NCBI RefSeq assembly: GCF_018343535.1
Contig: NZ_JAGYPF010000001.1
Span: 868,001 to 932,000, forward strand
Source of the DNA: Neobacillus rhizophilus
Lineage (GTDB): Bacteria > Bacillota > Bacilli > Bacillales > Cytobacillaceae
Length of the DNA: 64,000 bases
Direction: 5' to 3'
Under the pieces are notes generated by a model. The model worked only from the letters and a program-made list of their open reading frames with translations, ran no database searches and had not been told where the DNA came from. Shown piece after piece: positions 1 through 8,035 of the stretch. The position numbers were made by a program, and so were the translations under genes. The stretch's first letter is position 1; each line of letters opens with the position of its first letter.

Positions 1-31
1 CCTTTGCCTTAAATCTTTATTTAAGGTGAGG

Positions 32-82
32 CATGGGGACGGTTCTTATGCATCAAAATGATGCATAAGAACCGTCCTCATG
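32..82. repeat. GGGACGGTTCT palindrome, copy A
   Basis: Near-perfect inverted repeat: an arm reading GGACGGTTCTTATGCAT is followed after a short loop by its reverse complement. It ends 28 bases before the start codon of the LysM-GH18 gene. Related copies lie at 4875-4921, 5483-5543 and 6870-6922. Small palindromes of this kind are usually dispersed chromosomal repeats (REP-like); that assignment is inference. Confidence 0.85.
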
Positions 83-110
83 TTTCATTTTATTAAATGG
101 AGGTGGTTAA

Positions 111-3100
111 GTGGAGATTAAAAGATATGAGTTGCTTCAAGAACGAGGCGGGTTTACGTTAGTGGTTTACCTCGATTCTTATTTGGAGGAGTTTTCGAAT
201 GAACTGGGACCCTCGGATTTCAGAAAAAAAACTCTCCAAGTACAAATCGATCATTTAATCAGGGAAAGATTCCCTTATTTAAATATTAATGCGGCCAAGG
301 TTATGGCTGGTTCACTCTTGGTAACGACTATTTATTTTGGTTCCAACATTACAAGGGCAGGTGCAGAAACTACAATCGCTGTTCAGACTCAGCAAACCGG
401 TCAATACGTTGTGTATAAAGTCCAGGCTGGCGACAGTTTATATTCAATTGCAAGGAAGTTTAATGTAACAGTATCGTCTATTAAAACTACAAACAATTTA
501 ACTTCCGACACCATTTATGTAGGCCAGGTATTAAACCTGCCTTTTTATACATATACCGTCGTTGCAGGTGACTCTTTATATTCGATATCGAGGAAGTTTA
601 ACACAACCGTTGATAGTATTCGTTCTTATAATCAGCTTCCGAGCGATTTCCTTTCGATTGGACAAAAAATAAGGATTCCAAGGACTGTTGAGCAAACAAC
701 AGCTGTTACACCAGCACCAGCGCCGACACCTGCTCCGGAACCCGCGCCTGCTCCAACACCTGCCCCTACGGTGGAAAACACCACAACTACAACGAGTACA
801 TATCAAGTTGCAGCAGGTGATACGTTATATCAAATAGCAAAAAAATTCGCCACTACCGTGGATACAATTAAAAATCTAAACCATTTAACTACTGATAGCA
901 TTTATGTCGGGCAAGTCTTAATAGTATCGCAGACACAAACCGTTCAAAGCCCGGAACCGGTACAGAAGCAGACTCCTCCTGCTCCAGTAACCACCACAAC
1001 CTATACAGTTGTAGGAGGCGACTCTTTATCACTTATTGCCAAACGATTTAACACGACTGTGGATCAAATTAAAGCAGCAAATAAATTAACAAGCGATTTG
1101 ATTTTTGTCGGCCAGATCCTAACAATTTCAGCAGGCAGCACAGTCACTGCCGATACAACAGCACCTGCAGCACCTTTACTAAACTCAATTAGTAAAATTA
1201 CTTCAATCAATCAGGCAAGTACTTCCATTTCAGGGACTACTGAAGCAAACGCAACCGTCTATCTAACACTATCAGATGGAATCAGTCCAGCAAAATTGCT
1301 TCAAATAAAAGCTGATGTCAGCGGCAGGTTTGAAACAAAAGTTGACACTTCCAGCTCATCAGACGGAACAATTACAATTACCGCTGTAGCAACGGACCAG
1401 GCAGGAAACCGAAGTCCAGAAAGCCGATTAATTGTCACGAAAGATACCATTGTTAATGAACCTGTTCTAGATGGTACCGTAAAAGTAACGATTGAGACTG
1501 TAAAAAATTACACCCTTTTTGGAGTAACTGACCCTGGAGCTTTCGTGGATTTGACCGTTTCAGACGGTGTCCATCCAAATGTAACGATGAGAGCAATTGC
1601 CAATGAAATAGGTGAATTTCGTGCAAATGCCGATTTGATTTCTCTAAATGATGGGCAATTAACCGTCACCGCACGGGCTATCGATCCATCGGGAAACATT
1701 AGCGCCATCAGACAAACGACGATTACAAAGGACACTAGTCTGGATGCACCGCTGATCGGAAATGCGAAAGTAATAAACAGCCAAACAGCTACAAATTATC
1801 CGATATTCGGGACTGCCCGGCCGGGGTCAAGAGTGGACATATCTGTTTCAGATGGGACTTTAGGTAATGCCATTACAACAACTGCTGTTGCGAATGCAAA
1901 CGGCGAATTTATTGCTAATGTGGATGTAACTGGTCTGAAGGATGGTGCCCTCAACATTTTGGCTGTGCAAACAAGTCCAACGGGTATCAAAAGCCCAGCT
2001 GGAAAAATGACTGTTGCGAAAGATACAAGTGCTCCCCTTGCACCAATCTTAAATAATAACAATTTTATAAATCTGGAAAACAAGAGCTCATTTTTACTAA
2101 ACGGAACTGGCGAACCAAATGCACAGGTGAACATCAAAGCCTTCGACGGGACAGGCAAAAGCGTTGAAACAATCGGGCAGGTGAATGAAACTGGCGGATA
2201 CACCATTCCCGCAGACCTGTCCAACTTAAATGATGGCGATATCCGTTTCGAAATATCCCAAGTCGACCAAGCCGGTAATATGAGCCCATTGACCGTCAAG
2301 ACGCTGAACAAAGATACGCTCGGTCCATCGAGTATCCAATTTAACCAGCCTTCAAGTATTTTTAGCGGAAACGTCAACACCTATAAACTAAGTGGTACTG
2401 CTGAACCGCTTATCACACTGGACTTGACCATTTCAGACGGTGTAACCAGTCTGATTAAAACTACCGTAACGGATTCGCGAGGCAATTTTTCTCTGCCTGT
2501 TGATGTTAGCAGCCTGAAGGATGGGGATATTATAGTAGCCGTTGTGGCCACTGATGCTGCCGGGAACAGGAGCCAGCTTCAGCCTCTGACCATAACAAAG
2601 GATACAACTGCACCGGAAGTGCCAGTAACAACCATGGCACCATATGTGAATCTGTTAAATCAAAATCAATTTTCTGTCAGTGGTTCTTCTGTGGAAGAAG
2701 GTGCTTCGGTTAAAACCACCGTTAGCGATGGGACCACCAATATAGTCAAAAACACCATGATTTCAAACGGCAAATTTAATCTCAACTTTGATTTAGCCAG
2801 TTTGAAAGATGGAAACTTAACGCTGGAAATCATGCTGATTGATAAAGCAGGAAATGCAAGTATCGTTCAAACTTCAACTGTTGTAAAAGATACCGTTGTT
2901 CCAAATCCAGTCATATCCAAAAACGGCTTTGGTTTTGAAAATAAACGTCCGATTTATACGATGCTTGGCACAGCAGAACCCTATTCTGTCGTTTATGCAA
3001 CCATTCGCAACACAAATGGGGCAGAGTTAATGAGCACTTCTGGGACAGCGGACGCGGAAGGTTTTTATACCTTAAAATTCTATCTAGACCAAGCAGATAT

Positions 3101-4868
3101 GACCGGCGCCGCGACGGCTTCTGTATATCAAACGGACTTTGCAGGAAATATCAGTACCTTAGCCTCGGTTCCACTTTACAGCCATACAGCTACAGCTGGC
3201 GAAACCCTGTATACGATTGCCAAACGCTATAACACCACGGTTGACGCATTAATGGCACTGAATCAGTTGTCCAATGATGCCATTCAGCCAAATCAGCTGT
3301 TGAGATTACCAGTAATGGCAAGTGAAGTAGTCAATCTTGGCTATATGTATTTTGGCAATACTCAAGATTACGGCTCGATGGTGAACCAAACCGCAAGTTC
3401 CGTCAATACCGTGTCGCCAAGTTATTTTGATATCAATGCCAACGGTACATTGAAACTAACGTACAGCTTGGACCCAGCCTTCATTTCAGCGATGCATTTG
3501 CAAGGAATCCGGGTGGTCCCATTCTTAAGTAATCATTGGGATCGAAATCTCGGCCGTGCTATGCTCGCCAATAAAGAACTTGCCGCCCAACAGATTGCCG
3601 ATGCCGTTGCCCGCTTTAACTTGGATGGTGTCAACGTGGATATTGAAAATGTCACGGAAGTGGACCGGGCCAACTATACAGAATTTGTTCGGTTATTACG
3701 GGAAAAGATTCCAGCCTGGAAGGAAGTTTCAGTGGCGGTTGCGGCAAATCCTAATGGCTGGACGACAGGCTGGCATGGTTCGTATGACTATAACCGCTTA
3801 GCGAAATATGCTGATTATATAATGATCATGAGTTACGACGAAAGCTATCCGGGTGGAGAAGCAGGCCCTGTTGCCAGTCTCCCTTGGGTGGAAAGGTCGA
3901 TTCAATATGCCCTTAATCAAAATGTTGCTTCTAATAAAATTTTACTTGGTATTGCTCAATATGGACGCTACTGGATTCAGGGACAAACCTATGGAGGCTT
4001 TGGAATTTCAAATTGGCAGGTGGAACAATTAATTAAACAATATAATGGAACGGTTGTTTTTGATGAAGTAAGTAAAACGCCAAAAGCCATTATTACCATT
4101 AGAGACGGAGACCCAAAGCCGGTTGTTGGGGGTACTACTTTGACTGCCGGTACCTATAGCATCTGGTACGAAAACGAGGAATCGATTCGGCAAAAATTAC
4201 TGCTGATTAGTAAATATAATTTGCTCGGTGTTGGAAACTGGAGTATCGGACAGGAAAACAAAGAGGTTTGGAACAGTTATGCGACTACGCTTCCGACAAC
4301 CGTGGTTGTAACTCAGACTCCTCCACCTTTGGAAGCGGCTGGTCCACCTGCTCCATCTTATGTATCGTATACAGTTGTTGCGGGCGATAATTTATATTCA
4401 CTTGCCCTTCGATACAATACAACTGTCAGCCAAATTAAAGAAATCAACAAATTGACTACCGACACTCTTTATGTTGGCCAGACATTAACATTACCGAACA
4501 CAACAGGGACGAATACAACACCTGCACCTACGCCGGCGCCTGCTGCGACCGCCACCACCGTGAACTATACGGTAGTGTCGGGCGATTCATTATCGGTCAT
4601 TGCAAATCGGTATAATACGACAGTGACAGCCATTAAAGAAGAAAACCAGTTAACAACTGATACGATTTATATAGGGCAAACTTTAAAAATCACGACCACA
4701 AACACTACACAAGTGAATTCAACAGTCATTACGTACAAAGTGGTGTCCGGTGATTCCATATCAGCCATTGCGAAACGGTATAACACTACCGTCACCGCTA
4801 TTAAAGAACTAAACGGCCTAACAACAGACACAATTTATGTGGGACAAACTTTAAAAATCCCAGGATGA
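111..4868 (+). CDS. LysM-repeat, Ig-repeat GH18 glycosidase (YaaH/SleL-like catalytic domain)
   Basis: 1585 residues, GTG start preceded by GGAGGTGG. The N-terminus (1-95) is a small domain ending in a hydrophobic stretch (about 62-78) that could act as a late signal or anchor. Then come LysM repeats at about 98-144, 147-192, 230-275 and 298-343, roughly seven bacterial Ig-like repeats (348-1020, each closing with D-x-AGN-type strands), a fifth LysM (1023-1068), a GH18 barrel (1074-1400) and three more LysM repeats (1417-1585). The GH18 motif reads DGVNVDIE, so the general acid Glu1179 is kept while one Asp of DxxDxDxE is Asn, as in YaaH/SleL spore N-acetylglucosaminidases. LysM binds peptidoglycan or chitin-type glycans. 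Role inferred: cell-wall or cortex hydrolase, or surface chitinase-like enzyme. Pro/Ala-rich linkers separate LysM units. Confidence 0.9.
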   Translation: MEIKRYELLQERGGFTLVVYLDSYLEEFSNELGPSDFRKKTLQVQIDHLIRERFPYLNINAAKVMAGSLLVTTIYFGSNITRAGAETTIAVQTQQTGQYVVYKVQAGDSLYSIARKFNVTVSSIKTTNNLTSDTIYVGQVLNLPFYTYTVVAGDSLYSISRKFNTTVDSIRSYNQLPSDFLSIGQKIRIPRTVEQTTAVTPAPAPTPAPEPAPAPTPAPTVENTTTTTSTYQVAAGDTLYQIAKKFATTVDTIKNLNHLTTDSIYVGQVLIVSQTQTVQSPEPVQKQTPPAPVTTTTYTVVGGDSLSLIAKRFNTTVDQIKAANKLTSDLIFVGQILTISAGSTVTADTTAPAAPLLNSISKITSINQASTSISGTTEANATVYLTLSDGISPAKLLQIKADVSGRFETKVDTSSSSDGTITITAVATDQAGNRSPESRLIVTKDTIVNEPVLDGTVKVTIETVKNYTLFGVTDPGAFVDLTVSDGVHPNVTMRAIANEIGEFRANADLISLNDGQLTVTARAIDPSGNISAIRQTTITKDTSLDAPLIGNAKVINSQTATNYPIFGTARPGSRVDISVSDGTLGNAITTTAVANANGEFIANVDVTGLKDGALNILAVQTSPTGIKSPAGKMTVAKDTSAPLAPILNNNNFINLENKSSFLLNGTGEPNAQVNIKAFDGTGKSVETIGQVNETGGYTIPADLSNLNDGDIRFEISQVDQAGNMSPLTVKTLNKDTLGPSSIQFNQPSSIFSGNVNTYKLSGTAEPLITLDLTISDGVTSLIKTTVTDSRGNFSLPVDVSSLKDGDIIVAVVATDAAGNRSQLQPLTITKDTTAPEVPVTTMAPYVNLLNQNQFSVSGSSVEEGASVKTTVSDGTTNIVKNTMISNGKFNLNFDLASLKDGNLTLEIMLIDKAGNASIVQTSTVVKDTVVPNPVISKNGFGFENKRPIYTMLGTAEPYSVVYATIRNTNGAELMSTSGTADAEGFYTLKFYLDQADMTGAATASVYQTDFAGNISTLASVPLYSHTATAGETLYTIAKRYNTTVDALMALNQLSNDAIQPNQLLRLPVMASEVVNLGYMYFGNTQDYGSMVNQTASSVNTVSPSYFDINANGTLKLTYSLDPAFISAMHLQGIRVVPFLSNHWDRNLGRAMLANKELAAQQIADAVARFNLDGVNVDIENVTEVDRANYTEFVRLLREKIPAWKEVSVAVAANPNGWTTGWHGSYDYNRLAKYADYIMIMSYDESYPGGEAGPVASLPWVERSIQYALNQNVASNKILLGIAQYGRYWIQGQTYGGFGISNWQVEQLIKQYNGTVVFDEVSKTPKAIITIRDGDPKPVVGGTTLTAGTYSIWYENEESIRQKLLLISKYNLLGVGNWSIGQENKEVWNSYATTLPTTVVVTQTPPPLEAAGPPAPSYVSYTVVAGDNLYSLALRYNTTVSQIKEINKLTTDTLYVGQTLTLPNTTGTNTTPAPTPAPAATATTVNYTVVSGDSLSVIANRYNTTVTAIKEENQLTTDTIYIGQTLKITTTNTTQVNSTVITYKVVSGDSISAIAKRYNTTVTAIKELNGLTTDTIYVGQTLKIPG

Positions 4869-4874
4869 GACGCA

Positions 4875-4921
4875 GGGACGGTTCTTGTGCATCACAAGCA
4901 TGATGCACAAGAACCGTCCCC
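4875..4921. repeat. GGGACGGTTCT palindrome, copy B
   Basis: Perfect long inverted repeat (GGGACGGTTCTTGTGCATCA, six-base loop, reverse complement) starting six bases after the stop of the LysM-GH18 gene. Together with copy A it brackets that gene. It could also act as a terminator hairpin, although no T-run follows. Confidence 0.9.
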
Positions 4922-4942
4922 ATGTTTCACTCTGCACAAAAA

Positions 4943-4985
4943 AACCTATAGGGTGACTTTTTTCAAAATGTCCACTCTATAGGTT
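4943..4985 (-). terminator. Rho-independent terminator of the 45-residue gene
   Basis: Imperfect hairpin with arms AACCTATAG and its complement, followed on the minus strand by a run of seven T. It lies just past the stop at 4994. Confidence 0.75.
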
Positions 4986-4993
4986 CCTTGTTA

Positions 4994-5131
4994 TTACTTC
5001 AGGTCCTTGCTGTATTCCTTCATCTGCCCGCCGTTTTTATCGTCGTATGCAATTAACACTAAGCCTAATTCATGTTCAAGCTGCTTTATCATTTCCTTCT
5101 GATTTTCTGTGATATCAGCTATTTGATACAT
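4994..5131 (-). CDS. Small protein of unknown function, 45 residues
   Basis: Reads MYQIADITENQKEMIKQLEH and continues to a C-terminal SKDLK. AAGGAG sits seven bases before the ATG and a T-tailed hairpin follows the stop, which argues for a real gene too short for routine ORF calls. The first half is predicted amphipathic helix; a short strand (LGLVLIAYDD) follows. I do not recognise the family. Confidence 0.65.
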   Translation of the reverse strand: MYQIADITENQKEMIKQLEHELGLVLIAYDDKNGGQMKEYSKDLK

Positions 5132-5221
5132 TATCCCACTCCTTGTTTAAAAGAATCATGGGATTATTATCACCCGATCTATTCAGATTATTCGATACAA
5201 GCAGCTACCACAAAGTTATAA

Positions 5222-5365
5222 TCAATTAGTATTTTTGCTATTCTTTGCGTTTAACTCGATAATATTTACCAGCTCCTCAATAATATCGTTTAACCTCATC
5301 ATGCTTGTGTCTTTATTAAGGATTCGAGAAGTTTTATAAAGCAAAATTTCTTCTTGATCACTCAT
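5222..5365 (-). CDS. Small helical protein, 47 residues, with its own operator region
   Basis: Starts MSDQEEILLYKTSRILNK and ends NAKNSKNTN; mostly charged amphipathic helix with alternating hydrophobics (LNDIIEELVNIIEL), so a dimerising or partner-binding mini-protein is likely. GGAGG is placed before the ATG. Upstream lie a promoter and two copies of a TGTAA-n-TTACA palindrome, so expression is probably controlled. Family not recognised. Nothing identifiable lies in the 90 bases between its stop and the start of the neighbouring small gene. Confidence 0.65.
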   Translation of the reverse strand: MSDQEEILLYKTSRILNKDTSMMRLNDIIEELVNIIELNAKNSKNTN

Positions 5366-5413
5366 AAAAAAGCCTCCATTCGATGTAAGTTCCCTAATAC
5401 CATTTCCTACTTA

Positions 5414-5470
5414 TATATGTAATTTACACCTATTATACAACAGACCACCTTTATATGTAAATTACATATA
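5414..5470 (-). promoter_or_regulatory. Promoter with two TGTAA-n-TTACA operators
   Basis: Minus-strand -35 TTTACA (5456-5461) and -10 TATAAT (5432-5437), 18-base spacer. A palindrome TATATGTAA-A-TTACATATA (5452-5470) covers the -35; a second core TGTAA-T-TTACA (5418-5428) lies just downstream of the -10. Centres are 38 bp apart. This arrangement fits a dimeric repressor bound at two sites; the regulator is unknown. Confidence 0.6.
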
Positions 5471-5482
5471 TAAAATATTCCT

Positions 5483-5543
5483 GAAACACGGGGACGGTTC
5501 TTGCGTCTCATTTTCTGACACACGAGAACCGTCCCCGTGTTTC
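5483..5543. repeat. GGGACGGTTCT palindrome, copy C
   Basis: Nineteen-base perfect arms beginning GAAACACGGGGACGGTTCT, loop of about 23 bases. It lies between the small-gene promoter and the terminator of the AI-2E family gene. Confidence 0.9.
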
Positions 5544-5559
5544 ACCCCTGTTTCAAAAA

Positions 5560-5586
5560 GGAACCTGAGTCTAAGACTCAAGTTCC
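5560..5586 (-). terminator. Terminator overlapping the stop of the AI-2E family gene
   Basis: Hairpin GGAACTTGAGTCT/AGACTCAGGTTCC read on the minus strand, followed by CTTTTTG. The TGA stop at 5578-5580 lies inside the stem. Confidence 0.8.
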
Positions 5587-6681
5587 CTCTACGATCTTAT
5601 TTGCAGCTTTTCTCGCTCTCAAAAATCGGACTAGGTTTAAAACAATTACTTTTGAAACGGCGTAGGTTGGGACAGCCAATACCATTCCAAGTACTCCTGC
5701 CAGATTGCCTGCGGCCAATAGAATAATGATGATGGTTGCTGGATGCGTATCCAATGACTTTCCTAAGATCATCGGGGACAGGAAGTTTCCTTCTATTTGC
5801 TGGGCGACTAGGATGACGACGATGACCAGTAAAGCTTTTGTTGGAGAATCAAAGAATGCAACAAGCACAGCGGGAGTACCGCCAATGATTGGCCCAACAT
5901 ATGGGATGATATTGGTGAAGGCTACAATAAGCGCCAAGATTAACGCATATGGCATGTCAATGATTAAATAACCGATAAAAGACAAGGTTCCGACTGCCAG
6001 GGCAACCATAACCTGCCCCTGGATGTAGGCAGACAATGTCTCCCCTGTTTCTTTCAAAATCTTTAGGCCTTCATCTCTGTAACCTGACGGAAAAAATTTT
6101 GAAACGGCTTTTGGAAATTTATGACCATCCTTAAACATATAAAATAATAGGAATGGTACTGTGACAAGTATAATAGCTAGATTGGTGACCATTCCAAACA
6201 AACTCAATAGTGCATTCGTCAGGGTTTTTGGCAATGTATTTGCAAATTCCATTGACCGTTGCTGTACCGTATCAATAATTTCACTCTGAGTATCCCGAAA
6301 GCTTTTAAACTCTGAAGACTTAACCATATTTTTTAAAAACTCAGTAATCTCATGGGCAAAGACCGGCAAATTGTTGGCAAGGTCCGTCGCCTGTTTAGAA
6401 ACAATTGGAACCAAGCTGCTAATCGCCAACACAAGGAGGCCAATAAACCCGACATATATGATAAGAATCGAGGCTATTCTTGGCAGCTTTTTACGTTCGA
6501 GAAAATTCACTAACGGATTTAAAAGGAAATAAAGAAATCCAGTGATCAGAATTGGAAAGAAAACCGTTGAGAAAAAGACTCCTATCGGCTTAAACATAAA
6601 GGTGATTTTTGTTGAAACGAAAATAATTGATAAAATAAGCAAAATTTGAATGAGCCAGAATTGTAATTTTGATTTTGACAC
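5578..6681 (-). CDS. AI-2E family transporter (PF01594-type permease)
   Basis: 367-residue polytopic membrane protein with about seven to eight hydrophobic segments; the C-terminal half holds the family signature region around PYALILALIVAFTNIIPYVG and a GGTPAVLVAF turn. Length is typical of the family (340-380). GTG start with AAGGGG eight bases upstream. Members were named after E. coli TqsA, but Bacillus paralogues (YtvI/YueF/YhhT-like) include Na+(Li+)/H+ antiporters, so autoinducer export should not be assumed. It is a single gene with its own terminator. Confidence 0.85.
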   Translation of the reverse strand: MSKSKLQFWLIQILLILSIIFVSTKITFMFKPIGVFFSTVFFPILITGFLYFLLNPLVNFLERKKLPRIASILIIYVGFIGLLVLAISSLVPIVSKQATDLANNLPVFAHEITEFLKNMVKSSEFKSFRDTQSEIIDTVQQRSMEFANTLPKTLTNALLSLFGMVTNLAIILVTVPFLLFYMFKDGHKFPKAVSKFFPSGYRDEGLKILKETGETLSAYIQGQVMVALAVGTLSFIGYLIIDMPYALILALIVAFTNIIPYVGPIIGGTPAVLVAFFDSPTKALLVIVVILVAQQIEGNFLSPMILGKSLDTHPATIIIILLAAGNLAGVLGMVLAVPTYAVSKVIVLNLVRFLRARKAANKIVEGT

Positions 6682-6869
6682 GGTTTGTACCCCTTGCCTC
6701 TATATTTGGGTTAAAGTATATCAAAGTATTGGAATAATATACAGTATATTCATAGGGATTTTAATAGATTTTTCTATGTTCTTTTTAAAAATGATTGCTG
6801 ATATAGGATCCACGACTCTACTTATCGCAGAAACTGCTATATATTATTACACCACATCTTACAAATAAT

Positions 6870-6922
6870 GAAACATAGGGAAAGTTCTAGCGTATCAAAT
6901 GCAAGAACCGTCCCTATTGTTC
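6870..6922. repeat. GGGACGGTTCT palindrome, copy D (degenerate)
   Basis: GAAACATAGGGAAAGTTCT paired imperfectly with AAGAACCGTCCCTATTGTTC. It is the most diverged of four copies and lies just downstream of the glutaminase stop. Confidence 0.7.
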
Positions 6923-6937
6923 ATTTAAGGAATCCCT

Positions 6938-7867
6938 TTAAAACATACTCAACTGATATTTTCTTGACAAAAGTTCCAGAAGTTTAAGTCCGGCCACACT
7001 GTTTCCTTTTTCATCTAATGCTGGACCGAAAATGCCAATTCCAAATTTACCTGGAACCGCCCCCATGATTCCGCCTGATACACCACTTTTAGCAGGAATA
7101 CCAATTTTTATTGCGAATTCGCCGGATGCGTTATACATTCCGCACGTAACCATAAAGGTTTTGCAAATTCTTGCTACATCGTCAGGCAAAATTCGCTTCC
7201 CGTTAAGAGGATCCACTCCATCCATCGCAAAAATCATACCGATTCTCGCCAAGTCCAGACAATTCATTTCCACCGCACACTGTCTTGTATATAAATCTAA
7301 TAATGTTTCGACATCCTCAGTGATGATTTTATGCTGCTTGAGAAAATAACATAATGCCCGGTTTAAATTCGCCGATTCAAACTCTGAGCGGGCTACCTTT
7401 TCGCTATAGCCAATAGCAGGGGCGCCAGCCAATTCCCTAATAAAGCCTAATAATCGATTGAACCGCTCCTCCACTGAACCCCCTTTTATCATATGAGTGA
7501 CAACAAGGGCCCCGGCATTGATCATCGGGTTTAATGGTTTGGCCGGAGCCATGGTTTCCAACTTGGCAATCGAATTAAACGGGTCTCCAGTCGGTTCCAT
7601 CCCAACCCGTTCAAACACGTAGCGAAAGCCATGTTCCATTAGAACAAGAGCTAAGCTAATAACCTTTGAAATACTTTGCAGCGTAAACTTCTTATCAATA
7701 TCTCCCGCTGAGATACATCTTCCGTCAGGATAGTTTATCGCAATCGACAAGGCATTTGGATTTGCTTTACCCAATTCAGGAATATAATCTGCGACCTTTC
7801 CCTCTTTTGTGCATCGTTTTGCTTCTTCCACCAATTGCCGCAATTCGTCACTTGATTGACATGGCAT
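6938..7867 (-). CDS. glsA: Glutaminase (L-glutamine amidohydrolase)
   Basis: 309 residues, the usual length of GlsA-type serine-dependent glutaminases. It hydrolyses glutamine to glutamate and ammonia in the cytoplasm. The SxxK nucleophile motif is Ser65-Ile-Ser-Lys68 (FTLQSISK). NAGA (in MINAGALVV), YNASGEFA and SGVSGGIMG are further family landmarks. The ATG at 7867 has only a weak GGGTGATG upstream, but the MxCQ start agrees with other Bacillus GlsA proteins. The start region is shared with a 35-bp repeat also found at 17594-17628. Monocistronic. Confidence 0.95.
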   Translation of the reverse strand: MPCQSSDELRQLVEEAKRCTKEGKVADYIPELGKANPNALSIAINYPDGRCISAGDIDKKFTLQSISKVISLALVLMEHGFRYVFERVGMEPTGDPFNSIAKLETMAPAKPLNPMINAGALVVTHMIKGGSVEERFNRLLGFIRELAGAPAIGYSEKVARSEFESANLNRALCYFLKQHKIITEDVETLLDLYTRQCAVEMNCLDLARIGMIFAMDGVDPLNGKRILPDDVARICKTFMVTCGMYNASGEFAIKIGIPAKSGVSGGIMGAVPGKFGIGIFGPALDEKGNSVAGLKLLELLSRKYQLSMF

Positions 7868-7890
7868 TCTGCATCACCCGTAGTAGTATG
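7856..7890. repeat. 35-bp dispersed repeat, copy 1 (over the glsA start)
   Basis: Matches 17594-17628 at 33 of 35 positions, including an unbroken CATCACCCGTAGTAGTATG. This copy spans the first codons and leader of glsA. Confidence 0.8.
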
Positions 7891-7993
7891 GGCGAATGAA
7901 GTGACTGTCATTCATTAGTTTTTTGCTGCGTTTTAACCAAAGTGGTAATTATATAAACTTTTAACCTGAACACTTTTTAACACTACATATAAA

Positions 7994-8024
7994 AGGGCCT
8001 AACTCATATTTTAAGCCAGGCCCT
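7994..8024 (-). terminator. Terminator of the M14 peptidase gene
   Basis: Hairpin AGGGCCTGGCTTA...AGGCCCT followed on the minus strand by TTTTATATG, 12 bases past the stop. Confidence 0.8.
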
Positions 8025-8035
8025 CTACTTCATTT

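Noticed and set aside
6650..6868. 72-residue plus-strand reading frame opposite the AI-2E family gene start
   Set aside because: It overlaps the 5' end of a clear membrane-transporter gene, has no SD, and extends only into AT-rich spacer.
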